The position numbers and the translations under genes are program-made. This document shows, piece after piece, positions 36,160 through 49,800 of a DNA stretch of 64,000 nt. The notes beneath the pieces are model-generated. The model was not told where the DNA came from. It was given only the letters and a program-made list of their open reading frames with translations, and searched no databases. Within the stretch, counting starts at the first letter, position 1. Each line of letters starts with the position of its first letter. Source of the DNA: Saccoglossus kowalevskii (taxonomy: Eukaryota > Hemichordata > Enteropneusta > Harrimaniidae); NCBI RefSeq assembly GCF_000003605.2, contig NW_003133361.1, positions 50,774-114,773 of the forward strand, written 5' to 3'.

Positions 36160-36830
36160 ACTACTGTCATGAAATTTTATCAAAGATTGTCATGTAAGAA
36201 AACAAACAACTTAATTATTGAAGCTGCATTTAAAGAAAGTACATGTAGTGGGTTTAAATACGATCCTTGGTATAAATTTGTCCAAAAACAAATTACAAAT
36301 ATGACAAACAGGCAAATTTTTGAAATCTGTTTAAGGAAAGGTTACTCAATAAATGTGGAAAGTCAGTTTAACAAAACTGGTCATCAATATGGATGATGGA
36401 TGGTATAAAAAACTATAAAAAACACAGAGTAGCATTAACCAAATTCCGTATTTCAGCCCACTTCTTGCCAATTGAAACAGGCCGTCACAGGGAAATAAAT
36501 AAAATTGACAGGGTATGTAACAAGTATGACTCTAATGACGTGGGTGATGAAAAACATTACATTTTTCATTGTAAACATAACATTTTTTCAGAACACTGGA
36601 AAAATTCCTCTATGCACTATTTGTTTACTCACCTGATTACCAAATCTTGCCAACTGAAGAATTGTTTATCAAGATTTTCTCAAGTGTAGACAAATATGTT
36701 TGTAGTATTCTAGCTAATTTTGTATTTCAGATTCTAAAATTATTTTAGATTAGTTGTGTTATTTTATGTTTTGTTTTTGTGTACATTCCAAATAAAATAT
36801 CCTATCCAATCCAATCCTATTCTATACAGA
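36160..36830 (+). mobile_element. LINE (non-LTR retrotransposon) 3'-end fragment with poly(A) signal and ATCC-rich tail
   Basis: Open stretches encode the part downstream of reverse transcriptase that is typical of invertebrate LINEs: ALTKFRISAHFLPIETGRHR followed by a Cys/His cluster ending GDEKHYIFHC (36393-36689), and before it MKFYQRLSCKK and related sequence (36169-36396) in a different frame. The element is 5'-truncated and has frame breaks. It ends with AATAAA at about 36790 followed by a short ATCCAATCC-type tandem tail (36800-36825), as in CR1/L2-like elements. The exact clade is not determined. Confidence 0.7.
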
Positions 36831-36837
36831 TAGCAAT

Positions 36838-37235
36838 AAATGGGTAAAACATCAATAGAAAAAGTTTATCCAAAATTTTGCTGTGGGAAACAGTTTAACA
36901 CAGGATTCGAAACAAATTAATATTATGAATGTGATAAAATTCTGGGAAAAATGCCTTAAAGAAAAAACAAAGCTTAGAACATATGTAATGTTTAAATATA
37001 CTTGTACTTATGAACCATATTTATCTGTACTTCCCCTCAAAGAAAGAAACACTTTATGTAAATTTAGAACCAGTAACCATAACCTTGCTATTGAAACAGG
37101 TAGACACACTCAACTAAAACAACAAATGAAATTAGAACTTGCATAAACTGTCTTCATAATAAAACTGAAGATGAATTACATTTCTTTATGGATTGTCATC
37201 TCTACAACAATTATCGAGACAACATGAGGTAACAT
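36838..37235 (+). mobile_element. Second LINE 3'-region fragment
   Basis: It encodes TLCKFRTSNHNLAIETGRHT, homologous in layout to the neighbouring fragment (FRISAHFLPIETGRHR), then, after a frame change near 37140, KTEDELHFFMDCHLYNN. This is the usual zinc-knuckle-like end of such LINE proteins. Its sequence differs clearly from the adjacent fragment, so it is a different insertion or subfamily. Confidence 0.65.
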
Positions 37236-37886
37236 ATATTGTAACCTGGTGGTTTGTCAGAGGAGTTATTTTCACATCATTCACATTTATACCATCTGAT
37301 CTTAATATTCTTGTGTTGCCTGTCAAATCTAATTTGGGAAACTAATGTAAATTCTTGTCATTTCAGTTAGCATCTTGAATCAGATTTCAAAATCTGCCGG
37401 GATCTGAATATGTAATCACAATTTTGGACAAGAAGCTGAATTTGAAATTAAAACTATATGCCTCTCAATACTCAATTAATGTACAGCTCTTAATTTTAAT
37501 AATTTCATGAACTGATCCAAATCATTTTTTTGACAGATCAACATTTTAGATTGAAAATAGTATTTTTTTCAAAATGAACACAAAATGAATGTGACACCTT
37601 TCACAAAAGTGATATGCTCACTTTGACATGCACTATGAGTTACACAAATTTACAGCTTATATTCTGTTTATTTATGTCACCAGGTTACAAGGTACTTCAT
37701 CTATAAGTTATTGGAGAGGATTATTCTGGTTATTCAGCAGCTGTACATATCATCCAGATTTGCAGTCGTAGTTGCAGTAGTATATTAATATTATTATAGT
37801 CTGTCAGAACTATACCTGTACATATTGTACATATCATCTACAGTGCTAATGTCATAGCTTAGGCTGGTGTAGATGCTGCAATCAAA
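37236..37886. other. Upstream region and 5'UTR of golgin-97
   Basis: No gene is seen. A good acceptor-like site (tttatgtcaccag, ending 37683) could receive an upstream non-coding exon. No clear core promoter motif was found here. Confidence 0.35.
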
Positions 37887-40800
37887 ATGTTTGCTAAGTT
37901 GAAAAAGAAACTTGTTGAAGAAGATGGAGAAAATCCTTTGAATCGTAGCTTTAGCAGTCCCGGTCCCGGCCAGGCAACGAGAAGAGAACCACAAAGTAGA
38001 AATAGCGCAGGAAGAAGGGAATCAGTGGAAAGTGATAATGAATCAAGGACAAGTTCACCATTGGTAAGTTTATTCCATTCATAATAGCACTGGAGATATT
38101 GTCATTGAAGCCCAAACATTTTACATATTTACCAGTAACTAATTGGGTTCACCAATTTTCAGAAAATTAACTGCTCTTTAGTGTTCTGTCTGTGGTACAA
38201 TGCACCTGCTGTGCACATTGCTTTAAAGTGTACAGCTGTGGATTACACAAACTCTCAGTCGTCTTACAGCAGCATATCAATGATAATGCATTGTTTCAAC
38301 CCATTTTAAATCCAACCTTCATATACCCAAACCATCTTTGATATGCTCAATCCCAGACAGGAGGCATGACAGTCAACATGTGTTGTCATATCTAGAGTTA
38401 GCCAACTGTTTATTCAAATCCCAAGCTGTCAGCTAATTCACGTTTTAGTTGTCAACTTGTTGCCCCAAGAGCTCTGCTGTGATTTCTGGTGTTGTAAAAA
38501 TGATATACAAAATGAAATAAAATTGTTATTGCCATTGAACATGATATTACGGTAAGATAGTTTAAAAACACTAAATGATTATTGCTACAAAATTTTTTAC
38601 AGGCTGAATAAATTAACATACCGGTACATGTTGATTGCACTGACTTGGCATTTTCACTAAGGCATGAATTTGATTTATGGACATTTATAAAATATTTATA
38701 AAACATTTACCACGGAAGACCCTCACGCTTTATTATAACCCAAAGAAGACTCTTCCATTGGCTGTAGAAGCCATTTGGCAATGCCCATTACCCATAAGGC
38801 TTCACATCTTTTCTTCAGTCATTGATCGATTTACAGCTATGCATCCTGAATGTGTGGTGATTGGTCTAGGCATGGAGGTATAAACAGATTATAACTCCAT
38901 GGTCTAGGGGTTTTCAACCATTATTAATTTATTTGAATTTTATGGAACATTTATAAATATTTATATAAATCAAATTCGTGCATTTCTGAAATGCATTGTA
39001 GTAGACAGTCAAAAACCCTATTGCCTTTAGAGTATTAGTTTAAACATTACCATGAACTAAATTATTTTCATGTGTACCCAGCATGCAATTTTTAGATGAA
39101 AGCCCAGATGCTGTTCAATTGGTGTGTGCTAATCACAACACTTGTGACATTTCACTAACATTAAAAAAAAATAAAATAATATAAATCTGAACCAGCCGTG
39201 GGAACAGGTTGCAAGCTAGCTACAAGAACCAACATTTCATAGCTATTTCTCTTCACCTTATACCTTTCAAATTTGGTATCCTACTCTTAAATAATGGAAG
39301 CTGTTGATTGAGGCTGTCATTTTTTTTTAAACATTTGTTTGTTTAAACACTGTCTGAATCTGTTCATAATATTTGTGCGTCATATTTACGTCATATTCAA
39401 ATACTTTCCTTTGTTTACATTTGACACAGCAACTATGTAGTTTGTGGCTCAAACGGCCGTGCAGGAACATATACTATTTTATGACATTGTGAGCTGTTAT
39501 ACCTGATTACACTGTAACTGTTGTACTAGCAGTAACAAATGTATAATAAAGTTATCACACTAATTCCACAGTCTCCTCTCAGGCAGAATTGGATTGCATT
39601 GATCTTCTCTATGCAGTGGTTGATACGATCACTGTACTAGTTGCGTTCATACTTTGCTGTATTCTTGTAATAATCTCAAAATATTTGATGATTTACATTC
39701 TACATTGTTTTTAGGCATCAGCTTCAAAAGAAGAACTGTTATTAAGAATATCCAAAAAGAATGAGCGAATCAAAGATTTAGATAGCAAGGTCACCGAGTA
39801 TGGCACAATGTTAAAAGATGCAATTAAAATGAAGGACAAGTTAGAAATCGCTTTAGAAAAACAGCAGGATGGTAAGATATGTTCATGTGTTTATTCATTG
39901 GAAAAAATTGTCACAGAAGACATCAAACAAAAACATCAGGCAACAAACCTTTAAAATGTAATCAGTGCCATATTTCAGCAGCTATAACATATTACACAGA
40001 ATAGCAGCATTAACTCCACTTCTATTGTGTTACCAATAAAACAAGGACATTTTGTATACACAATATGTCAACCCTGTATGTTCAAAAGTCATGTGATCCT
40101 GTTGAATCAAACAGATTCACTATATCCAAGATACTGACAATTCTGGGTCTTTTTCACCCAGGATGTATTACAAACACTTGAAAACATTTTTATAATTCTT
40201 ACCAATTATAACAGATTTATGGATATTACACTAGTTATTACATTATTTTTAACTGTTTATGTATTGTTTTATCTTTGTTCAGTGGTTAGCTGTAACTTTT
40301 GTTACCATGAATGCTAGTAAACTTTAGTAGTGTATGTATATACCATTATTTATTGTCAAATAGCAACATTTCTTCAAGAAAGAAGGCATCCCGTCTGTCA
40401 TTTCACAGCTTTGTCGTCAGCTCAGTCAGATTTTACTGTTTCCTGAATATTCTGTTTTTTCTTCAGCCGGGTTAAAAAGAATACAAGAGATGAATGAAGA
40501 ATACCAGGTGCGGCGATCCAAAATGAGCGAGGATCATGCACTAGTTTTACAGAATAAAGAAGAGGAATATCAAACTCAATTACAAAGCATATTAAAAGAG
40601 AAATCAGTACTTGAAGACAAAGTTGAAAAATTGGAAGCAAATTTTTTTAAAAATAGGGAAGAAAGTGATGAATTGCAAGGATTTCAGACACAAGAAATGG
40701 CGAAAATTAAACATTTGGTGAGAAAACTTTTGTCTTTTGTCACCTATCTCAACATACATCATTTTTAAGCCCTGCTGGTATAGACGATTGTCCATCATCA

Positions 40801-43800
40801 TCGCCCTGTCTTCTTGAAAGCTGTTAACCCTATTGTTTTTTCTACTTGATACATATGTTCCTGGGTGGACCTCTATGAGATTTGATCATTTTGTTAATAA
40901 TATATACAAATCTCTATTTGTAATGAACATTTTCGTAATTCTTGAACACTTCTACTCCAATTAGTTTATACTTGGTATATGCATACATGTACTTTGGATA
41001 GACCTCTATTAGATTTGAATATTTCATAATTTTAGCAAATATTTTTGTCATTTTTGATCAAAAATTCTTGATACTGCTAGTTTGATTAAATTGATACTTG
41101 CTATGTGTCATTTTGTGACATAAGGGAACGTATCCTATAACTGGAGTTGATGATTCCAAATCTTGGGTCCTATTAAACTTGTCCTTATCAGTGATAAGAT
41201 CTCAACACAGAAGTTTCAAAGACTTAATAATAGAATGTAAACAAAGCCAAAATTATGATGTTTATGTAACTAGCGATATATACATGCACTTATTATCATA
41301 GAAAACTTATTATCACACTTATTATGATAGAAAAATGTATCAAAAAATGTTGAACCAAAATTTTGATGGAAAACTTATACAATTTAAAGAATCGTGCTCC
41401 CTCTTTTCATCATAAATTCACTAAAAATAGTGCCGTTGATAGCTCTTTCCTTGAGAAGATTGGGACAAAGATAGCCAAACTGACTCAAGTTTTGTCTATT
41501 GGCTCTAAAATTACTATCCATTTCCAGAAATATTGAAGAATATAAGAAAAAAGTGCAGGCAAATTTGGGGAGAAAACCTGGTCTTGAAAAGGTTAATGCA
41601 TGCAAGCAGCTCATTATATGGACTGCAGGTTGTCTTCTGTAAAGTACATGTACACTACACAGATAACAATTATAGATTAATCATGTAATCATTAATTGCT
41701 TTTTTTTTAATTAGTTTTTAAATTGTCAAGAGGAGCTTTCCAAGTGCAATGATGAATTGAAACTTAAAACACAACAATTAGAAGAAAATATCCGTCTTCG
41801 AGAAAGTCTTGAGACAAGCCTAGAGACAAATAAGAAGATATTAGAGAAAGTTACAAAAGAAAGGTATGTCAATTTCATAGGTAGAACTTACTTGAATAGT
41901 TATATACAAGGAGGGTTAGGGGTGCTGGTATACTCACTGGTTTCACCCAGTGAATGGAAAGTAAACTGTGATAAAGAAAAATACATTGTAATTTTTAAAA
42001 ATAGGTAGTATTTTATAATGTTTATGTGTCTATAATCTCAGCAGGAATGTTTTAAAACCTACATACCTCGTCAGCTGACTGTTATGCATATCACCCCCAT
42101 GCTTTCCTTCCTGGTGTTTTAGCACTACTGTAAAATGACTAATTTTCACTGGGTTTAAATTTCACTGATTTAGCATTTCAGGCATATTCAGTAGGTTTTA
42201 AATTCATGGTTTTATCATTTAGATAATGTGTTCTATACTAAATTTTACATATTCACTGGATTTTAATTTAGCGCATTTTCCAGTCAGCGAAATAAGCAAA
42301 ATTAAAACCCAGTGAATAATTAACCCTTTTACAGTATGCTTTATCTTGGTATATGTTAATTTGTATCAAGGGTTGATAAGGTAAGGTTAAGCAACTTAAC
42401 TATATACACTGTGATGAAAATCTCATGGGAAGCTTGCATGCATGTTGTGCATGTAAAAAAAAAGTATTTCTATCCAACAGCATTTTAGGACGAGTGAGCG
42501 CTTGGAAATTTTTGATTACAAAACAAAAGAAAACACATAATGAGCATGCTTTGTGAATAAGCAATGACACTAGCAACAACAGTCTGCAATAAACACAGTT
42601 TTTTCAAAACATATCCAATTTGCATTAGAATTTCTATAAATGTAGATTCATCTTACTATTTTACAATTCGTGCGAGGTTTTCATTGCATTCATATTAAAA
42701 ATTCCTATTCATATACATTACAGAGATAATTTAAAACAAGGACGAATGGACAATGCAGATCTTATAATAAAATTTGAACGAGAAAAGACAAATTATACAG
42801 AAAAAGTAGCAGAATTAAATAAAGAAATATCGGAGGTAGGTGTGTTACATGTATTAGTGAAATGATATTTAAATCTACCAGTCGACAATTACAACCAATC
42901 ATATTACAGCTGATCAATACGTAGTTGGCCAACAACTTCTGGTGAAATGTCAAAGTTAACCAACCGTTGATGTCCCTGCAGTATTCCTTCTAATATTTGT
43001 GTCGAATGGTGATTTGGAAAACTAAAAATAAATTATGAAAGAATACTGTAGAATTATTAAAAGTTGGGGATATTTTATTCTACAATTTTGCTGATGTCAT
43101 TATTTCACATCTATTATATTTCACAAAAAAAAACATAACAATGAAGCATCTCATGAATAAATTCCAGCTTTCAAGTAGTTAATAGTAATTAGCAAGGACC
43201 TAACAACCAAAACTAAAATTAGGCAATACAAATTGTCTTTTACAATTATGAATTAAAAAACTTCAATGGTTCTACAGTATTTGCTATATTAGAAGAGCAC
43301 GTACTTCCATTAAAGTAAGATTTGTGACTTTGATGTATGATCCTATTAGAGATATGTTCAGAAAACAAAAGTGATAACAGCAATGAAAAGTAACAGATCT
43401 CGTGCATAAGCCTCATTATTTTTATTCCAAAAATATGTTAATTGATATTAAAGTTCAAAAATTGAGGTATAACAGTTGAAGTTAATTGGTGTAGGCCAAA
43501 ATACTGTCAGATATTGTAGGATGTGGGGGGAGGGGGTGTCATGCATACTGCCTTCTGGGGTTCTGTAGCATTGTAGACATTGAGTTATTAGATATATGTG
43601 AATAAAATAATTGTAAGTTAGGTTTAGCTTTACTATCACTATCAATGACATTCAATATTGACTGGTGTATATGTGTCATGGTAGAAATTATACATCATAT
43701 CTAAATCAAATCCTACTGTGTTCAGCTGTTACCCTGTGTAGTAGTGATCATACCCAGATAGATATAATTATTCTTTATATATCCAGCTGTTTATTGTCAT

Positions 43801-46800
43801 ACATGTATTGTCAATAATCTATTAAAGTGGTGGTAATTATATATTCAATCTATAGTTTTTCCAATTCCAAATAAAATGTATCATGACTTAGTTTTATTAA
43901 CTGTTATTATTAACTACAAATGTTCACAATTTTATCAATTTGAGGCTGTTGGTTTGGACAAAATTGGCTGAACATCTAATATCTAAGGATTTTTTTCCTG
44001 AAAAAATTTGTGAAGATTTGTCTGGTACAAATAACAATATAAGCAATTTTCGGTTTGTTCTTGGGTTCATAATTTGGGTAAACTTGCGAGTACATTGAAA
44101 TCATATCAGTAAATTTGATCCAACATAATGTCTAGTGATAGCTTTTTTGTGGCACAGAAATATTGACAACAAATTTCTGCCTCATAAAAAGTCAGAATAA
44201 ATTCAGAATTGATCATTATAGTGAAAATTGCTTCCTATACATGTATGTATACAAGTTTTTTAAAGGTGCCTCTAATATTCTTTGTATCATCTAATGTTTA
44301 TGTGAAATATTAATAACAAATTAAGACTCTTGAACCCTCATAATTTTTCCATTTTTTTCAAAAATGTTAACTCATAGGAAATTGTGTCCATTTGGTTCGA
44401 AATAAATTATAAAGACATTATATTAAATTTACAAAATTTAACAATTTGTCAGTAAATGTTGTTTTGATATGTGTGAGAGTATCCTTAAAAATATGTTTCT
44501 GTCACTGATTATTATCTATGAATGCATGCAGAGTTTCATTTCATGTTTTTTTTATCGCAGCTACAATCTGATTTTAATTTTATCTGATGCTTACATGTGT
44601 CAGCAGCATCCACACAATGCACGACTATACAGGGCATTATTCTTATTAGGTTATTTATATTATTTCTGTTCATGGTTTTTACAAAATGGATATTGCGAAA
44701 ATGCTAGGGTTCTCTACAAAATATCTCATTTTCTGATTAGCACATGTCAGTGAAAAATATGTTCATCGTAGTTTTAGTTTCAGTTATTTTGTGCGATTTC
44801 TTTTTAAATGAGAAAGTAAAATCATGTTTCATAAAAAATCATAATGAAAGCACAAACTGTAAATAAAAATAAAAAGCCTGCATGCATTAATTTCTGAAAA
44901 CAAATTGACCAGAAAATTTTTTTTTTTCTTGGTCTAGTCTGTATTTTAATAACCAGTAGGTGACCTGGAGATATTATCAAAATATCAAAGTCTGAAGCCA
45001 CTTCTTTACCTGCATTCTGGTACTTCTATAGTGCATCTATCTTTGTGCATGAAGAATAAAGAGATTATTTCTCTTTTAACAATAATGTCAGTTTTATTAC
45101 TTTTCCAAAATAAACCTGCATAATTTATTGCATATTTTTTCAAAAAGTTTGATCAAAACCTGTAACTATGTCTATTTGGTCCAAAATAAAAAAAAAGATA
45201 TTGTAGAAAACTACATAATAATCTGCGAAAGGTATGAGAAATTTAATGAAAAGCTGTTTTTGATATGTATGAGGGTATCACTAAAAAAATGTCACTGATT
45301 ATTTATAATCCATGGATACCGAGAGTTTCATTTCATATTTTTTCTTGCAGATACAATCTCAATAATGTCAGACACTTCATTGGTTGCACATAAATTACTG
45401 TTATCCTTTATCTTTTATGTCATATTTGTTTTGATGCATGTCAATAATGTATTGCAATTGTTTTAATTTGTTACATGTTGTTTTGTGTTTCCTTTCCTTC
45501 ATTTTCCTGTATTCTAGAAATGCAGTAGTTTACACCACCTAGAAAGTAAACTAAATACCCTTCAAGATGACTATGATTCATTAAAGCATAGTAATGATGT
45601 ATTTAGACAGCAGGTAACTCTCATCACTTAAATCAACATTTATTTCAGCTGCTATTCTGCTGTAAAAATAACAGTTGTAATAAATGAATAAATTGCTGAG
45701 TTCCATGTTGCATGTGATATGCACACAAATTTATTAATGCTCTGTCATCCGGGAACAGTTATCTATCTATCTTCTGTGTATAACCCCAAAAGTTTGCCCG
45801 CTTTCACATCATAAACTTGACGAATTTGTTTAATATATTAAAATGTTGATCAAGACCTGCAGCTACTGTGAAATTAAGATAGAAGTCTACTCATAAATGT
45901 AAATACCCAGAATTTATTCATTTTGCAATAAACTGTACTCCTTGGTGTTTAAAGATATTTATTGAGAAATTTTTGAGAAAATTATTGTTTTATTTTAGTG
46001 GATAGTGACCAGTGTCAGTGCTTTTACCATTGATTCCTGTTGCAGAGATATTATGCCATATCTCAAATTGTAGGCTTGGAAAAAAATCATATATTGTAAA
46101 TAATTTGGAACTTTTTATTGTCCAGAATTATTTCAAACATCTGGGTTTTGAAAATTGTCAAAAAATGTTTTTTCTTTAACACTGTATTCTATAGGATTGT
46201 ATACTAAGGAATTTCTCAAACTAGGTCACTGTAATACACCAAATAAAATCTATTTCATTGTGCCATGAGACAATAAACTAATGAACATTACCATGCAATT
46301 TAAGACGAACTTTTTCAAAATTTATGAGTAGACTTCTACCTTAAATTCATTTGGTCAGAAATAACAAATTTAATAAAATACATAAAATGTACAATATGCT
46401 GCATCTACATGTTGGTGGGAAGCATTATGACATTCAAAGATTTAAAGCATCCGCATGAAATACTTAAGTCATTCAACTATGAACTTTTACTCACTCTTGT
46501 CATCTGGGTATTTTCCTGTCTATGCAAGCTACTGTCATCTGGCTTGTCATCTTACTTACCTATCCATTATATATGTTGAGAACACTGGACCACTATTTGT
46601 GTGCATGTTTCAGAATATGATTTCTTTATTTTGCCTGAATTTATTTTGATTTTATTTATTTCTCAACTTTGGTGCAAACATTCATTCATCTTCTTCATTT
46701 GATTTGATTTTAATTGATATTATTTTGTTTTCCGAAAAAAAAAATACATTAACTATGAACATCATATAATTTAAATAAGACCAGTACAATAAGTTAAATT

Positions 46801-49800
46801 TAGAATATATTAATTATAAAATAATCAATTGACAGTCAATTTAATATCTGTGTATTAACTAAAATAAATCACTATCTCTAGCAAAGAATAATTTTTTTAA
46901 AGTAAAAAAATCAATAAAATAGTGAAATTGGTTCAGTGTTTTCTAACAACTTTCAAACGAGTGAAAAATTAAATAATCCATAGACATATTCTTTTGTTTA
47001 TTTATTATAGCTAGATTATGTATGCTTGATAGTCAAATACTTTACCATAGTTATAGTTGAGAAAATACATATTAAGTTACATTTCAGAAAACATACATGT
47101 CAATTTGCCTGTATGTTTGATCTTTAATTTATGAATTGTTCTGCCTAGAAAAGACACTCCTTTGTCATTTGCACTACTACCTGTAATAGAGAAAATACAG
47201 TACTGTGGATTATTTAACATTCCATCTGTTTCAGTCAATGATATGGTAATATGGTCGTCACATCCTTATATGGTCAATTGCTTACATCCTTATTTGGTCA
47301 CCTCCCTACATCCTTATATGGTCACCTGAATACATTCTTATATGGTCATCTGCATAAATCTTTATATGGTCACATGTCTGCATCCTCATATCATCACATC
47401 CTTATATGGGCACTTGCTTACATCCTTGTATGGTCACTTGCTTACATCCTTATATGGTCACCAGAATATGTCCTTATATGGTCACCTGCATACATCCTTA
47501 TATGGTTACCAGAATACGTCCTTATATGGTCACCTGCATACATCCTTATATGGTCACCTGCATACATCCTTATATGGTCACCTGCTTACATCCTTATATG
47601 GTCACCTGCATACATCCTTATATGGTCACTTGCTTACATCCTTATATGGTCACCAGAATATGTCCTTATATGGTCACCTACATACATCCTTATATGGTCA
47701 CCTGCATACATCCTTATATGGTCACCTGCATACATCCTTATATGGTCACCTGCATACATCCTTATATGGTCACCTGCATACATCCTTATATGGTCTCCTG
47801 CATACATCCTTATATGGTCTCCTGCATACATCCTTGTATGGTCACCTGCATACATCCTTATATGGTCACCTGCATACATCCTTATATGGTCACCTGCATA
47901 CATCCTTATATGGTCACCTGCATACATCCTTATATGGTCACCTGCATACATCCTTATATGGTCACCTGCATACATCTTTATATGGTCACCTGTATACATC
48001 CTTATATGGTCACCTGCATACATCCCTATATGGTCTCCTGCATACATCCTTATATGGTCTCCTGCATACATCCTTGTATGGTCACCTGCATACATCCTTA
48101 TATGGTCACCTGCATACATCCTTATATGGTCACCTGCATACATCCTTATATGGTCACCTGCATACATCCTTATATGGTCACCTGCATACATCTTTATATG
48201 GTCACCTGCATACATCCTTATATGGTCACCTGCATACATCCTTATATGGTCACCTGCATACATCCTTATATGGTCACCTGCATACATCTTTATATGGTCA
48301 CCTGCATACATCCTTATATGGTCACCTGCATACATCTTTATATGGAGCTCTTAACCTGCTATAAATAGACTTTAATTCTTGGGCATATCATATTTGAAGA
48401 AACATTGTCTTTTTAGGTCTAGTTTTTGACATATGCATAACTTAATTTCCATTTCATTGACTTTATATGTTTTATTATCACTAATATCATACCTTTTACT
48501 TCTTGCTTGCATTTTGGAATTGTAGAAAAAGAAGGTAGAATTTTATATAAATTTGATGTCAGCCAAAATGTCAAAATTATGTATGTATACCTATACTGTA
48601 TGTGATTTTGACATTATGGCTTTATACTATACTATGTATTAACCCTTATCTGGTAAATATATCTAGCAGATTAAGGGTTAAACCTGTATTGTTTTAATTA
48701 TATTGCTAGTGTATACTAAATACCTGGTCTTGTACACATGACTTAGTCAGGGAATATCTATCATACTTTACCTGTATATTATCTGAACTTCTGCTAACGC
48801 CTTGATTACTATAGGGCCATTAAAGTACACAACCATATGTGTAAAATGAATAAGTTAGCATCAAGAGCATAATTGTGTTTGACAAATTAATGATGCAAAC
48901 TATATACCAGTGCAACGATTCTCACAAATAATTTTTTTTTTTATTTAACCTTCTGATTTATGCAAGAATTGATCAGAAGTAAAATCGTTTGAATTATTTT
49001 TGTACATGATGTGTATATGGCAGAAATATCCATGCATAGACTTTAGACCAGGAGATTCATTTCTCCTCACAGCAACATTTCTACTATGTACGTCTGGGAC
49101 TGACTTAAAATTATATTTTGGGGTTTGGACATTTCTGTGATTGTCATTGTGTTTAGGCTTACAAGAATAATAAACAATACTAGCTCAATATTGTGAGTAG
49201 AGAATCTTTCCCTTAGTCATGTGTATAAGCCTGTATAAGACGATTGTACAACAATTTTAATAAAGTTGCATTAAATATACAAGCACTTAGTATAAAACAT
49301 TTTTTTTAGGCCACAAAAATTGATCTGTTTCTGGTTTGTGTGAGTGTCAATATATGATAGGACAGTTTATACACATATGTTTTGGTGTATTTGAATAAAA
49401 CACTAAAAACGAATAAAACAACTCACAATTTTTTCAAGAAACAGGTCTGTTTTTTGGCCTTAGTTTGATGTTACTAATGTATTATGTATATAACTAATCT
49501 GTAAAGGTCCATATATGAAAAATTCCCTTATATGGACTGGTGTAATTTATAAATGCTTGATACTAAAACTCACATATTCCATTTTTCCAATCTTATTTCT
49601 GTTTATTATGTAACTTGCTTAGAAAGATGTTGTTTATTTCCTAATATATGTACTATTATGTGACTTTCATTGACTGTAGATGTCTAGTTTGGTGGAAGAA
49701 AAAGAAAGCACAATTACACATCTAGAGAAGAGAATAGTTATATTAGAACAGAGACTTCAAGATAATGATCTCAATAGCGATGACCAACTAAAAGCTGCCA

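Noticed and set aside
47251-48368. Open frames of 233-367 codons on both strands
   Set aside because: They arise because a 24-bp unit free of stops is repeated; the products are pure repeats (LHTSLYGH, SPAYILIW, MYAGDHIR) inside a golgin-97 intron.
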